A stretch of DNA of 64,000 nucleotides from Corynebacterium sanguinis. Its GTDB lineage: Bacteria > Actinomycetota > Actinomycetes > Mycobacteriales > Mycobacteriaceae. Position numbers and translations under genes: made by a program. The DNA is taken from the NCBI RefSeq assembly GCF_007641235.1, contig NZ_CP038157.1, forward strand, positions 496,001 to 560,000, written 5' to 3'. Numbering within the stretch: the first letter of the stretch is position 1; every line of letters begins with the position of its first letter. Positions 1-16,546 of the stretch are shown piece by piece. The notes beneath the pieces are model-generated. The model was not told the DNA's origin. It was given only the letters and a program-made list of their open reading frames with translations, and did not search any database.

Positions 1-2
1 AC

Positions 3-263
3 ATCGCGCCGACGCCCGTGCGCGTGCGCTCCTCATCGACCAACGTTGCGCGCGTCTCCGCGCCACCGCAGCGCCCAGTGAGGTCGGTTCAGGCCCCGGA
101 ACCCGGCCCCGACCTCGCGCCCATCGGCTACATCCCCGCCGAGGTCATCGAGACCTTTTCGGTGCCCAAGCCGACGGTCATTGTCCCCCAGCTGCCAACC
201 CCGACGCCGCTGCGCCCGATCACTCTACAACCCGTGGTGAATGCCCATGCCCGACTCTCCTAG
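3..263 (+). CDS. C-terminal part of a proline-rich protein, possibly Asp23/Gls24 family (partial)
   Basis: This is an open frame running in from the left window edge and ending at a TAG at 261-263; no start codon can be assigned. The visible 86 residues are rich in Pro, Val and Thr and look like a disordered tail, so no domain can be read. The two genes that follow (DUF6286-like and AmaP-like membrane proteins) commonly sit after an Asp23/Gls24 envelope-stress protein in actinobacteria, so that is the best guess for the missing N-terminal part. This is a neighbourhood inference, not a sequence match. Confidence 0.5.
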   Translation: MAPTPVRVRSSSTNVARVSAPPQRPVRSVQAPEPGPDLAPIGYIPAEVIETFSVPKPTVIVPQLPTPTPLRPITLQPVVNAHARLS

Positions 264-816
264 ACCGCTCCCCGGCGCCCAGCCGCGCGCCAATCCTGCC
301 GCCCGCTGGCTCGCTCTGCTGATCGGCGTCGCCCTGCTCGCCGTCGCGGGCGTCACCGGCAGGGACATCTGGTACCGGTGGGCGCTCAACGACCCGTCTA
401 ATTCGTGGGTCGCCGAGGCGTTTCGCTGGGTGGCGACGCAGCCTGCGGACCCGCTCGCTGTCGCCGCTGGCGTGATCGTCGCCCTGCTCGGTGTGTGGCT
501 GCTGGTCAAGGCGCTGTCGCCGCGCGTGCGCACGCACACCCGCGTCGCCTCGCCCGCTTCGATCTGGGTGCGCCCCGTCGACGTCGCGCGAAAGTCCACC
601 CACGTCGCGCGCCAGCAGGCGCCGGGCTCGGCGATCAGCTCGCGCTCGACCCGGAAGAAGCTCACCGTGTCTGTCGAAGACGACGGCTCGGCGCAAGCGC
701 TGCAACAGCGGGTTACGACAGCCCTGGAGAACGAGTTCGCACCGCTGCACGTGCGTCCGCGCATCGCCGTCGCGCTGCGGCCGCAGCAGGACGCGGGACA
801 GGAGGATCAGCAGTGA
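241..816 (+). CDS. DUF6286-like two-helix membrane protein
   Basis: A 191-residue protein with two predicted membrane helices (about residues 22-40 and 70-92) followed by a basic, soluble C-terminal domain with alternating short strands, the layout of DUF6286 proteins found beside Asp23/Gls24 genes. The ATG at 241 overlaps the end of the upstream gene by 23 nt; a second ATG at 247 is an equally possible start. Its TGA overlaps the GTG of the next gene, so the three genes probably form one operon. The molecular role is unknown; an envelope location is inferred from the helices. Confidence 0.7.
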   Translation: MPMPDSPRPLPGAQPRANPAARWLALLIGVALLAVAGVTGRDIWYRWALNDPSNSWVAEAFRWVATQPADPLAVAAGVIVALLGVWLLVKALSPRVRTHTRVASPASIWVRPVDVARKSTHVARQQAPGSAISSRSTRKKLTVSVEDDGSAQALQQRVTTALENEFAPLHVRPRIAVALRPQQDAGQEDQQ

Positions 817-1379
817 AATCCAGCACCGCCGCGTTCGACCGCGTGCTCGTTTTCGTCTTCGGAGTACTCCTGATCGCCGCCGGGTTGATCCCGACCGCGT
901 TGTACTTCGACATCCCCCACGTCAGCGACGTCGTCGAGTCCTACGACCGCAACCAGCTTGGAACGCTTCCAGCGCAGCCGTGGTTCCCCTTCGCCCTGGT
1001 CGGCGGGTTTATCGTCTCGCTTATCCTGGGCGTCTGGATCGTCGCCGCCAACCTGGCGTCTCGTTCCTTCAGCACGAAAAGCGTCGTCCCGGCCCAGCCG
1101 GATCACGGCGATACCGTGCTCAACGTGCAGCGCATTGCCCAGGCGGCGTGTGACTACATGGCCAGCACCGGCATTGTCGCCGGCGCCCAGTCGAGCGTCG
1201 CCATGGTGGGCCGCCGGCCCACCGTGACGTTTACCGTCACGGCCGACCCTGCCTACAGCCTGCGCGAGTCGATCGAATACCTCGAGTCCGCGGACCGCGA
1301 CTTCGCCGAGGCCTGCGGCGCGATGGACATCGACACCGTGTACAAGCTTCACTTCGACCGCATCAGCGAGACGGGCTAG
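813..1379 (+). CDS. Alkaline shock response membrane anchor (AmaP)-like protein
   Basis: A 188-residue protein with two N-terminal hydrophobic segments (about residues 9-29 and 56-77) and a soluble C-terminal region, resembling AmaP-type proteins that tether Asp23 to the membrane. The start is the GTG at 813 that overlaps the upstream TGA; GGAGGA at 800-805 is correctly placed as its ribosome binding site. A longer upstream frame exists but would run through the preceding gene and is rejected. The stop codon shares CTAG with the stop of the convergent gene. The family call rests on topology and neighbours and is moderate. Confidence 0.65.
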   Translation: MKSSTAAFDRVLVFVFGVLLIAAGLIPTALYFDIPHVSDVVESYDRNQLGTLPAQPWFPFALVGGFIVSLILGVWIVAANLASRSFSTKSVVPAQPDHGDTVLNVQRIAQAACDYMASTGIVAGAQSSVAMVGRRPTVTFTVTADPAYSLRESIEYLESADRDFAEACGAMDIDTVYKLHFDRISETG

Positions 1380-2062
1380 ACCTCGAGGACGTAGGTCGCG
1401 GCGACCTCGCCGAGGTCCACGTCCCCAGCCCCGCTCGCTCGCTTGACGACGAGCCGCCCGCCAGGCGTGCAAGAGACTATGGCGTCGAACGCCACCGTAG
1501 AGCTCTCCACCGTCCGCAGGGCCTGATCCCACAGGCGGATGCGCTGGCCGACGATGCAACGTCGGTTACCCGCCAGCACTACGAGCCAGCGGCAGTTGCC
1601 TACCTGCACGCGCTGAAGCCCGTTGAGATCCGGGGCTTGCGCAGGATCGAAGGTGCTGGCGATCCCGACGACGCCGAAGCGGTGCTCCACCCCGGCGGTG
1701 TCCGCGATGACCAAGGGCAGTCCCGGTCCGGTGCGCCGCATTCCCCCGAAGCCCCACACCCCCGGCATCCGCTGCGCCTGCTGTGCGCTGCGCACGATCA
1801 CCGTGTCGCCGGCGAGCGTGACCAGGTGGGCGGGGTCTGTCGTGGTGATGCTCAGGTGGGCGTTGGTGGGGGCGTCGATAAGCGAAGGGTGCTGTTTTTC
1901 CAGCTGCGCGAGGGCTGTGATGAGCTCCTCATCCGTCGACGCCCAGCCTATGCCGCGGTTGGCTATAACCCCCATCAGTGCCGGCAGGGACAGGTCGGGT
2001 TGGCCCTCCCACGCGCGCCGCAGGGCGTCGATCACGTGCGGGATGCGGGTTGGGTCTTTCAC
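1376..2062 (-). CDS. Conserved hypothetical protein downstream of tuf
   Basis: A 228-residue soluble protein starting at a GTG (2060-2062). The first 50 residues (a RIPHVIDALRRAWEGQPDLS pattern) recall the helical N-terminus of YihD/DUF1040-like proteins; the remaining 180 residues are rich in beta strands and Val/Gly and I recognise no domain. It lies after the tuf terminator, so it needs its own promoter or reads through. No catalytic motif, signal peptide or membrane segment is evident, and I assign no function. Confidence 0.65.
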   Translation of the reverse strand: MKDPTRIPHVIDALRRAWEGQPDLSLPALMGVIANRGIGWASTDEELITALAQLEKQHPSLIDAPTNAHLSITTTDPAHLVTLAGDTVIVRSAQQAQRMPGVWGFGGMRRTGPGLPLVIADTAGVEHRFGVVGIASTFDPAQAPDLNGLQRVQVGNCRWLVVLAGNRRCIVGQRIRLWDQALRTVESSTVAFDAIVSCTPGGRLVVKRASGAGDVDLGEVAATYVLEV

Positions 2063-2088
2063 GCTGCATAACCTTACCCGGGCACGAC

Positions 2089-2115
2089 AAAACCCCCGCC
2101 CGAGTGGGCAGGGGT
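2089..2115 (-). terminator. Rho-independent terminator of tuf
   Basis: Read on the minus strand this is a GC-rich hairpin (ACCCCTGCCC, loop ACTC, GGGCGGGGG with one G-U pair) followed directly by TTTT. It begins 27 nt after the tuf stop codon. Confidence 0.85.
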
Positions 2116-2141
2116 ATGAAGCGTCTAGAACGTGTGGGGAA

Positions 2142-3332
2142 TTAGCCCAGGATCTTGGTGACGCGGCCAGCGCCGACGGTGCGGGAGCCCTCGCGGATAG
2201 CGAAGCGCAGGCCCTCGTCCATGGCGACCGGCTGGATGAGCTCGACAGTCATGTCGACGTTGTCGCCCGGCATGACCATCTCGGTGCCCTCCGGCAGCTT
2301 CACAACACCGGTCACGTCGGTGGTGCGGAAGTAGAACTGCGGACGGTAGTTGTCGAAGAACGGGGTGTGGCGGCCGCCCTCGTCCTTGGACAGGACGTAG
2401 ACGGAACCCTCGAACTTGGTGTGCGGGGTGTAAGCGCCCGGCTTGATGACGACCTGGCCGCGCTCGACGTCCTCGCGCTTGAGACCACGCAGAAGCAGAG
2501 CGGCGTTGTCGCCGGCCTCAGCGGTGTCGAGAAGCTTGTTGAACATCTCGATGGAGGTAACGGTGGTCTTCTGGGACTTCTCGCGGATACCGATGATCTC
2601 GACCTCGTCGTTGAGGTTGAGAACGCCACGCTCCACACGACCGGTAACCACGGTACCGCGGCCGGAAATGGTGAAGATGTCCTCGATCGGCATCAGGAAG
2701 TCGCGGTCGGTCTCGCGGACCGGGTCCGGGATGGAGTCGTCGCACGCCTGCATGAGGTCGAGCACGGACTGAACCCACTTCTCGTCGCCCTCAAGAGCCT
2801 TCAGAGCGGAGATGTGGATGATCGGAGCCTCTTCGTCGTAGTCCTGCTCACCCAGAAGCTCGCGGACCTCCATCTCGACGAGCTCGATGATCTCCTCATC
2901 GTCGACCATGTCGCACTTGTTCAGCGCAACGAGGATGTAGGGGACGCCGACCTGGCGAGCAAGCAGCACGTGCTCGCGGGTCTGCGGCATCGGGCCGTCG
3001 GTGGCGGCGACAACGAGGATCGCGCCGTCCATCTGAGCAGCACCGGTGATCATGTTCTTGATGTAGTCGGCGTGGCCCGGGGCGTCAACGTGAGCGTAGT
3101 GGCGCTTCGGGGTGTTGTACTCCACGTGGGAGATGTTGATGGTGATGCCGCGCTCGCGCTCCTCGGGAGCCTTGTCGATCGCGTCGAAGGCGAATGCGGT
3201 GTTCTCCTCCGGGTAAGCATCAGCGAGCACCTTAGTGATGGCAGCCGTGGTGGTGGTCTTGCCGTGGTCGACGTGACCGATGGTGCCGATGTTTACGTGC
3301 GGCTTGGAACGCTCAAACTTAGCCTTTGCCAC
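2142..3332 (-). CDS. tuf: Elongation factor Tu
   Basis: EF-Tu delivers aminoacyl-tRNA to the ribosome as a GTP complex. The 396-residue length is standard. The P-loop GHVDHGKT (about residues 19-26), switch regions with RGITI, the DAPGH motif and NKCD guanine-specificity motif are all intact, followed by the two beta-barrel domains ending in the conserved GRVTKILG tail. The start is a GTG at 3330-3332 with AGGAGG about 10 nt upstream. It follows fusA but is 379 nt away and has its own likely promoter and terminator, so it can be transcribed alone as well as by read-through. Confidence 0.98.
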   Translation of the reverse strand: MAKAKFERSKPHVNIGTIGHVDHGKTTTTAAITKVLADAYPEENTAFAFDAIDKAPEERERGITINISHVEYNTPKRHYAHVDAPGHADYIKNMITGAAQMDGAILVVAATDGPMPQTREHVLLARQVGVPYILVALNKCDMVDDEEIIELVEMEVRELLGEQDYDEEAPIIHISALKALEGDEKWVQSVLDLMQACDDSIPDPVRETDRDFLMPIEDIFTISGRGTVVTGRVERGVLNLNDEVEIIGIREKSQKTTVTSIEMFNKLLDTAEAGDNAALLLRGLKREDVERGQVVIKPGAYTPHTKFEGSVYVLSKDEGGRHTPFFDNYRPQFYFRTTDVTGVVKLPEGTEMVMPGDNVDMTVELIQPVAMDEGLRFAIREGSRTVGAGRVTKILG

Positions 3333-3460
3333 TGTATGTCCTCCTGGACTTCATGGTGGCTACGACCTTCGCAGCCACGTGGTTTACTTTTTGCCTTGTC
3401 ACGCGCCCCCGCAATAGAGGCGCGCCAACAATGGCCATTTCACAATGTGCCAGTTACATG

Positions 3461-3489
3461 ATCCTAGATTTATTAAGACCGTTTTTCAA
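3461..3489 (-). promoter_or_regulatory. Probable tuf promoter
   Basis: On the minus strand TTGAAA (3484-3489) and TAGGAT (3461-3466) are separated by exactly 17 nt, a good sigma-A match, about 130 nt before the tuf GTG. The rest of the 379-nt fusA-tuf spacer holds no gene; a weak 6-bp hairpin (3578-3583 with 3594-3599) followed by TTT may reduce read-through from fusA. Confidence 0.6.
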
Positions 3490-3711
3490 ACCGTCGCGCC
3501 CCCGTCGAAGCGGTGGAACTTTGGCTGAGGCGATCCAAACAAAACGGATCCACCTAGAGAGTAACGGCCGGCTCAAACCCGACTTATCTTGGGGTCGGGC
3601 CTCAGCACAACCGCTACTCCCACGGTGTGGCGCTTAGGCCCCGTCTTCGCCTTTACGCGACGTGCCCGATGGCGCGGGCGCGTCAGGCTCAGGGGCCAGC
3701 GCGAGGGGTGT

Positions 3712-5832
3712 TTAGTTGCCGTTACGCTCGTCGATGATTGCCTGCGCAACGCTCGAGGGAACCTCGGCGTAGGAGTCGAACACCATGGTGAAGTTCGCGC
3801 GGCCCGCGGTGCTGGAGCGCAGGTCGCCGATGTAGCCGAACATCTCAGACAGCGGAACCTTCGCCTTGACCACCTTGGCGCCGGAGCGGTCGTCCATGGC
3901 ATAGACCTGGCCTCGGCGGGAGCTGATGTCACCGTTGACCGTGCCCATGTACTCCTCCGGTGTGACAACCTCGACGGCCATCAGCGGCTCGAGCAGCACC
4001 GGCTTCGCCTTCGCCACTGCCTCCTTGAGCACCTGGGAACCCGCCATCTTGAACGCCATTTCGGAGGAGTCGACCTCGTGGTAGGCACCGTCTTCCAGCG
4101 TGGCCTTGATGTTCACCAGCGGGAAGCCGGCGAGGAAGCCGTACTGCATCGCATCCTGGATACCGGCATCCACGGACGGGATGTACTCCTTGGGTACGCG
4201 GCCACCGGTAACGGCGTTCTCAAACTTGTAGGTTGCGGACTCGCCCTCCTCCAGCTCGCTCGGCTCCGGGTTATACGGCTCGACGGTGACGATAACCTTT
4301 GCGAACTGGCCGGAACCACCGGTCTGCTTCTTGTGGGTGTAGTCGAGCGACTCGACCTTCTTGCGGATGGTCTCGCGGTAGGCCACCTGCGGGGAGCCGA
4401 TATTCGCCTCGACCTTGAACTCACGCTTCATGCGGTCGACGAGAACGTCGAGGTGGAGCTCACCCATGCCGCCGATCACGGTCTGGCCGGTCTCTTCGTC
4501 AAGCTTGACGGTGAAGGTCGGGTCCTCCTCGGCGAGCTTCTGGATCGCGGTGCCCAGCTTCTCCTGGTCAGCCTTCGTCTTCGGCTCGATAGCGACCTGG
4601 ATAACCGGGTCCGGGAAGTCCATCGACTCGAGGATGATCGGGTGATCCGGGTTGCAGAGGGTGTCACCGGTGGTGGTGTTCTTCAGGCCGATGAACGCGT
4701 AGATGTTACCCGCATCGGCGTGCTCGACCGGGTTCTCCTTGTTGGCGTGCATCTGGAAGAGCTTGCCCACGCGCTCCTTGGAGTTCTTCGTGGAGTTGAG
4801 CATCTGCTCGCCCGGGATGGCCTGGCCGGAGTAGACGCGCACGTAAGTCAGCTTGCCGAAGAACGGGTGAACGGCGATCTTGAACGCCAGCGCGGAGAAA
4901 GGCTCGTCCAGGGACGGCTTGCGGGTGTCCGGGGTCTCGCCGTCCATGCCAGTGCCGTGCACCTCACCCACGTCAAGCGGGTTCGGCAGGAAGTCGATGA
5001 CGGCGTCGAGCAGCGGTTCCACGCCCTTGTTGCGGTAAGCGGAACCGCAGTACACCGGGTAGATCTCGGAATTGACCGTCATCTTGCGAATGGCGCCCTT
5101 GATCTCCTCGAGCGTGAGCTCCTCGCCACCGAAGTACTTCTCCATGAGCTCTTCGTCGGACTCGGCTACTGCCTCGAGCAGCTTCTCGCGGTACTCTTCA
5201 GCCTTTTCCTGGAGCTCAGCCGGGATCTCCTGGATTTGCGGCGGGGTGCCGGTCTCAACCTTGCCCGGCCACACCAGCGCCCTCATTTCCAGCAGGTCGA
5301 CAACACCGTCGAAGTCGTCTTCGGCCCCGATCGGAAGCTGCATGACCAGCGGCTTTGCGCCGAGGCGGTCAACAATAGTCTGGACGGTGAACTCGAAGTT
5401 GGCGCCGAGCTTGTCCATCTTGTTGACGAAGCAGATACGCGGAACGTCGTACTTCGCGGCCTGACGCCACACCTGCTCCGACTGGGGCTCAACGCCCTCC
5501 TTGCCGTCGAACACTGCGACTGCGCCGTCGAGCACGCGCAGGGAGCGCTCCACCTCGACGGTGAAGTCCACGTGACCCGGGGTGTCGATGATGTTGATCT
5601 GGTTGTTGTTCCAGAAACAGGTCACAGCGGCGGACGTAATGGTGATGCCGCGCTCCTTCTCCTGCTCCATCCAGTCCGTGGTCGCGCCACCGTCGTGCGT
5701 CTCTCCGACCTTGCGGTTGATACCGGTGTAGAAGAGGATGCGCTCGGTGGTGGTGGTCTTACCAGCATCGATGTGAGCCATGATGCCGATGTTGCGGACC
5801 TTGTTGAGGTCCTTAAGCACTTCTTGTGCCAC
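3712..5832 (-). CDS. fusA: Elongation factor G
   Basis: EF-G drives ribosomal translocation with GTP hydrolysis. The 706 residues have the expected order: G domain with AHIDAGKTT (about 20-28), RGITI, DTPGH and NKMD, then domains II-V, including the domain [10 protein letters not shown] loop that contacts the decoding centre. The start is a GTG at 5830-5832 with GGAG about 10 nt upstream. It lies 255 nt after rpsG in the str-operon order rpsL-rpsG-fusA-tuf. No duplication or truncation is seen. Confidence 0.98.
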   Translation of the reverse strand: MAQEVLKDLNKVRNIGIMAHIDAGKTTTTERILFYTGINRKVGETHDGGATTDWMEQEKERGITITSAAVTCFWNNNQINIIDTPGHVDFTVEVERSLRVLDGAVAVFDGKEGVEPQSEQVWRQAAKYDVPRICFVNKMDKLGANFEFTVQTIVDRLGAKPLVMQLPIGAEDDFDGVVDLLEMRALVWPGKVETGTPPQIQEIPAELQEKAEEYREKLLEAVAESDEELMEKYFGGEELTLEEIKGAIRKMTVNSEIYPVYCGSAYRNKGVEPLLDAVIDFLPNPLDVGEVHGTGMDGETPDTRKPSLDEPFSALAFKIAVHPFFGKLTYVRVYSGQAIPGEQMLNSTKNSKERVGKLFQMHANKENPVEHADAGNIYAFIGLKNTTTGDTLCNPDHPIILESMDFPDPVIQVAIEPKTKADQEKLGTAIQKLAEEDPTFTVKLDEETGQTVIGGMGELHLDVLVDRMKREFKVEANIGSPQVAYRETIRKKVESLDYTHKKQTGGSGQFAKVIVTVEPYNPEPSELEEGESATYKFENAVTGGRVPKEYIPSVDAGIQDAMQYGFLAGFPLVNIKATLEDGAYHEVDSSEMAFKMAGSQVLKEAVAKAKPVLLEPLMAVEVVTPEEYMGTVNGDISSRRGQVYAMDDRSGAKVVKAKVPLSEMFGYIGDLRSSTAGRANFTMVFDSYAEVPSSVAQAIIDERNGN

Positions 5833-6087
5833 GTTTATTACTCCAACTTAAGTGTTGTCGGCGTTTCCGGATACCTGGCCGCGCCTGCCGGTAACGCCTG
5901 TGTGGATATTTACCTTTGTCAATTCTGCCATTAAAAGTGCTGTTCGTCAGCCCAACGGCGCAAATACGCGCAACCCGGGCGCTGGCCGCGTACCGCCAAG
6001 TTCCCCGCTATGGAGTTCTTGGGGGCATCATGCGTAGGCCACGCGCCCGGGTCGGTTGGCTGACTGCACTGTTCACGTGTGCGGCAA

Positions 6088-6555
6088 CTACCAGCGGTAG
6101 TGAGCGAAAGCGCGGTTGGCTTCTGCCATCTTGTGCGTGTCCTCGCGACGCTTGACGGATGCGCCAAGACCGTTGGAGGCATCCAGAATCTCGTTCGCGA
6201 GGCGCTCGATCATGGTGTTCTCGCGGCGCTGACGGGTGAACGTCACCATCCAGCGCAGGGCGAGGGTGTTGGAACGGCCGGGCTTGACCTCAACCGGCAC
6301 CTGGTAGGTGGCGCCACCGACGCGGCGGGAGCGGACCTCAAGGTCCGGGCGGATGTTGCCGAGAGCCTTCTCGAGCGTGCCGACGGGGTCGGTGCCGGTC
6401 TTCTCGCGGCAGATCTCGAGCGCGCCGTAGACGATGCGCTCTGCGGTCGACTTCTTGCCGTCCAGCAGGATCTTGTTCACGAGCTGGGTAACGATCTCAG
6501 AGTTGTAGACCGGGTCCTTAACGACGGGACGCTTCGGTGCTTGCTGCTTACGCAT
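6088..6555 (-). CDS. rpsG: 30S ribosomal protein S7
   Basis: S7 nucleates assembly of the 30S head and binds the 3' domain of 16S rRNA. The 155-residue protein is full length, with the basic N-terminus starting [11 protein letters not shown], the central [11 protein letters not shown] segment and the C-terminal FAHYRW. It starts 6 nt after the rpsL stop, so the two are co-transcribed and probably translationally coupled. Confidence 0.97.
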   Translation of the reverse strand: MRKQQAPKRPVVKDPVYNSEIVTQLVNKILLDGKKSTAERIVYGALEICREKTGTDPVGTLEKALGNIRPDLEVRSRRVGGATYQVPVEVKPGRSNTLALRWMVTFTRQRRENTMIERLANEILDASNGLGASVKRREDTHKMAEANRAFAHYRW

Positions 6556-6561
6556 TGGTGA

Positions 6562-6933
6562 TTACTGTCCCTTCTTCGCGCCGTAGCGGGAGCGAGCCTG
6601 CTTGCGGTCCTTAACACCCTGGGTGTCAAGCGCGCCGCGGATGATCTTGTAGCGAACGCCCGGAAGGTCCTTCACACGGCCGCCGCGTACGAGCACCATG
6701 GAGTGCTCCTGCAGGTTGTGGCCCTCGCCGGGGATGTATGCGGAGACCTCGATGCCCGAGGTCAGGCGCACGCGGGCAACCTTACGCAGAGCGGAGTTCG
6801 GCTTCTTCGGGGTGGTGGTGTATACACGGGTGCACACACCGCGGCGCTGCGGGGAGCCCTTCAGGGCCGCGGTAGCGACCTTGGTGCGCTTATCGTGGCG
6901 GCCTTTGCGGACCAGCTGCTGGATAGTTGGCAT
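6562..6933 (-). CDS. rpsL: 30S ribosomal protein S12
   Basis: S12 lies at the decoding centre and controls accuracy. It has 123 residues, including the [10 protein letters not shown] loop and the [13 protein letters not shown] loop. The two lysines where streptomycin-resistance changes usually occur, K43 and K88, are the wild-type residues, so no resistance is predicted from this gene. ATG at 6931-6933 is preceded by AAGGA at a suitable distance. This is the first gene of the rpsL-rpsG unit; the 728-nt gap upstream contains its likely promoter and a repeat array. Confidence 0.97.
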   Translation of the reverse strand: MPTIQQLVRKGRHDKRTKVATAALKGSPQRRGVCTRVYTTTPKKPNSALRKVARVRLTSGIEVSAYIPGEGHNLQEHSMVLVRGGRVKDLPGVRYKIIRGALDTQGVKDRKQARSRYGAKKGQ

Positions 6934-7089
6934 TCACAATCCTTACTTCGGTTATGGACTTTGGAGTTGGGCTTTGGAGATGGGCGCAGGCGAAGGCGGG
7001 TAAACACGCAAAAATGGGGGCTCTTTTCCGGGGCCCTTCCGAGATTCGCAGATCACCTACCACGCCGTGCGCGGGGAATCCTGTTGGGT

Positions 7090-7119
7090 ACGCTACCGCA
7101 CCGGTGGGCGGGCAACCAA
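7090..7119 (-). promoter_or_regulatory. Candidate rpsL promoter
   Basis: Minus-strand TTGGTT (7114-7119) and TAGCGT (7090-7095) are 18 nt apart, giving a start site about 150 nt before rpsL. The match is modest and other starts are possible. Confidence 0.4.
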
Positions 7120-7203
7120 ATCGCGGTGTTGGTGGGCCGCTGTTCGCAGTCGCGTCGTGGCGGGGGTTTTCGCTGGTGTTGTTTGGGGTGAGGTATTCGG
7201 GGT

Positions 7204-7586
7204 GAAGAGCTCAGCGCGAAGATCGCGCTTTAGCTTAGTGCATTCTGCGTTGACATCTTCCCATTGAAGATCTCAACGCGAAATTCACGCCTGGAGCACG
7301 TGCTGGAGACGCTGGCATCTTCCCAACGAAGAGCTCAACGTAGAAACAGCGCCTAAAACGAGTGCGAATCTCGCTGACATCTTCAAAGCGAAGATCACAA
7401 CGTAGAAACAGGACCAGAACCGCGCACAGACAACGCTGACATCTTCCCGGCGAAGATCTCAGCGACGAAATTACGCCTGGAACACGAGCTAGAGACGCTG
7501 ACATCTTCAGATGAAGATCTCAGCACAAAAACAACGCCAGAAACGCACTAAAACAACGCTGACATCTTCACCCGGAAGATCTCAAT
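7204..7586. repeat. Tandem 62-bp palindrome-bearing repeat array between rpoC and rpsL
   Basis: Six units with a constant 62-nt step (one step of 61) plus a partial seventh run from 7204 to about 7586. Each unit joins a right arm (consensus GAAGATCTCAGC, starting at 7204, 7266, 7328, 7390, 7452, 7513, 7575), a less conserved A- and C-rich spacer of about 33 nt, and a left arm (consensus GCTGACATCTTC, starting at 7249, 7311, 7373, 7435, 7497, 7558). Neighbouring left and right arms flank a 4-5 nt loop and form an imperfect palindrome with one central mismatch. No coding capacity is credible. The array ends against the rpoC terminator. Confidence 0.9.
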
Positions 7587-7588
7587 GC

Positions 7589-7646
7589 AAAGACCCCAGC
7601 GCAGACACCCAGGAGCAAACTCCTCGAGCCCCACGCTGGGGTCTTT
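7589..7646 (-). terminator. Probable rpoC terminator hairpin
   Basis: A perfect 13-bp inverted repeat, AAAGACCCCAGCG (7589-7601) and CGCTGGGGTCTTT (7634-7646), starts 16 nt after the rpoC stop. The 32-nt loop contains a smaller hairpin (AGGAG/CTCCT). The downstream T run is short, so efficiency is uncertain. Confidence 0.7.
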
Positions 7647-7661
7647 GAACCAAGCGAGCAA

Positions 7662-11660
<3,999 letters not shown>

Positions 11661-11733
11661 GTAAATTCCCTTTCACCTCCCCCTCATGGGGAGGATCGGT
11701 GTGGATAGTTTCTTGCGTTGCGTTGGTTGGCGC

Positions 11734-15231
<3,498 letters not shown>

Positions 15232-15249
15232 CTCACGCGGCTCCTGCGA

Positions 15250-15272
15250 GATCTGCTTGACAGCAGCAGATC
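15250..15272 (-). promoter_or_regulatory. Hairpin in the rpoB leader
   Basis: GATCTGCT (15250-15257) and AGCAGATC (15265-15272) form a perfect 8-bp stem with a 7-nt loop, ending about 18 nt before the rpoB start and just ahead of its GGAG. It lacks a T run, so it is not a terminator; it could affect mRNA stability or ribosome access. Confidence 0.45.
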
Positions 15273-15425
15273 ACGGGGTTTTCCGCTGGATAAGTTAGTA
15301 ATCGGTCAGCTGTGGAATCCCCGCCCCCGAAATGCACAAAGCCGCCTTGTCAAGTCCCTTTTTCACAGAACGAAAGACAAGGCTTATCAGCGCGCACGGA
15401 GACGGCTTCCAGCGCAACGATTAAC

Positions 15426-15452
15426 ATTATACGAACTTTGCCGTCTTGTAAA
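15426..15452 (-). promoter_or_regulatory. Probable rpoBC promoter
   Basis: On the minus strand a near-consensus TATAAT (15426-15431) follows TTTACA (15447-15452) with a 15-nt spacer, about 200 nt before rpoB. A second TTGACA lies nearer rpoB (about 15348-15353) but has no convincing partner. The 301-nt spacer 15232-15532 otherwise contains only the leader hairpin. Confidence 0.55.
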
Positions 15453-15532
15453 GGCGACCAGGAGGTCGGCCCGCTCGCATCCCACAATGTGGCCGTCGGG
15501 AGGGAACTCTACCACTGACGCAGGCCGGGTGG

Positions 15533-16492
15533 TCATTTTCCGGACGCGCGCGCCCTCCGGCGTCCCTTGGTGTAGCCCGGCCGCAGCGCTCCGACAAGGC
15601 CGATCAGAGTCATGATCGCCCCGGCCACGATCACCGCGGTGGTAATCGCTTGCGACTGGGCCTGCGAAAACACCCCACCCAGCTGGCCGGCCATGGCTGC
15701 CGTTTGCTCTTCGGGCATGCGGCCGTCGTAACGCAAGACGTCCTCGACGCGGCCGCCCTGCGCGTCCCCGTAGTAGGTGTCCACCTTCTCGTTCACCCCG
15801 ACGACAAGGCCGGAGACCTGGTCCACGGTTAGCTCTCGCTGCGCCGTGTAGTAAAGGAACGAGCGGGTCTGGTTACCCTCGGGATCCACCTGCGTCTTCG
15901 TGTTGCGCATATCTGCGTAGCGCAACGCGAGGTTGGTCGGCGGGACGTCCTGGGCGTAGCGGTACACCGTGCGGCCCTCAATCTCGTCCTCACCGGTGAA
16001 GGTGGCGGGGGCGGTGCCGCGCAGGGTGGAGTCGAACACCTCGTAGGTGGTCTTCTCGGCATTCGCAGGCAGCTTCAGCCAGTTGCCCGTCTCCGCAACC
16101 TCTGTCTCGGGCAGGATCATCACGTTAGACAGCTTCAGCGGGCCGGTGGGCAGGCCCGTGCGGCGATCCATGCTGAACGTCCACGTCCCAGCGCTGACCA
16201 GGTTGTCGAAATCGTTCCCGGATGCGCCAGCGAGCAGGGTTTCGCCGACGCGGATGCTCGCTACCTCGCTATTCGACGGGTTCTGGACCTCCATGTGGAG
16301 CTGGCGAGTGATCGGTTGCGTCTCACCCTCGTATTCGCCGGCGGGGTCCGCCATGGTCCACGTCGTGTGCTCCAAATCCAGCGGCAGCCGCCCGTCCCCG
16401 ATCAGAAAACGCGGGGCGAGCAGTCCTCCCACGATCAGGGCGATGCCGAGACCGGTGAGCAGGGCGGCCAGAATTCGTGAAGTGGAAAGCAT
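15533..16492 (-). CDS. DUF3068 (PorA-family) membrane-anchored protein
   Basis: A 319-residue protein with an N-terminal hydrophobic segment (about residues 8-28), a large exported beta-rich region, and a second membrane helix near the C-terminus (about 283-305) followed by a basic KGRRRARASGK tail. This is the layout of actinobacterial DUF3068 proteins of unknown function, some annotated as porin-like. It follows gabD2 by 54 nt on the same strand and ends just before the rpoB promoter region. No enzyme motif is visible; a cell-envelope location is inferred from topology. Confidence 0.75.
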   Translation of the reverse strand: MLSTSRILAALLTGLGIALIVGGLLAPRFLIGDGRLPLDLEHTTWTMADPAGEYEGETQPITRQLHMEVQNPSNSEVASIRVGETLLAGASGNDFDNLVSAGTWTFSMDRRTGLPTGPLKLSNVMILPETEVAETGNWLKLPANAEKTTYEVFDSTLRGTAPATFTGEDEIEGRTVYRYAQDVPPTNLALRYADMRNTKTQVDPEGNQTRSFLYYTAQRELTVDQVSGLVVGVNEKVDTYYGDAQGGRVEDVLRYDGRMPEEQTAAMAGQLGGVFSQAQSQAITTAVIVAGAIMTLIGLVGALRPGYTKGRRRARASGK

Positions 16493-16546
16493 GGTGGCCG
16501 ATTGTAACGCAGAAGCGCCTACGCATACGGCGCCGGGCGCGGAACC

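Noticed and set aside
1623..3461. 612-codon plus-strand frame opposite tuf and the unknown gene
   Set aside because: Shadow frame crossing two genes, a terminator and a promoter; no homology.
3589..5934. Long plus-strand frame of 781 codons opposite fusA
   Set aside because: It is the antisense shadow of a highly conserved GC-rich gene; the protein has no recognisable domain and fusA on the other strand is certain.
7235..7504. 89-codon minus-strand frame within the 62-bp repeat array
   Set aside because: 62 is not a multiple of three, so the apparent repeated peptide is a by-product of the DNA repeat; no ribosome binding site.
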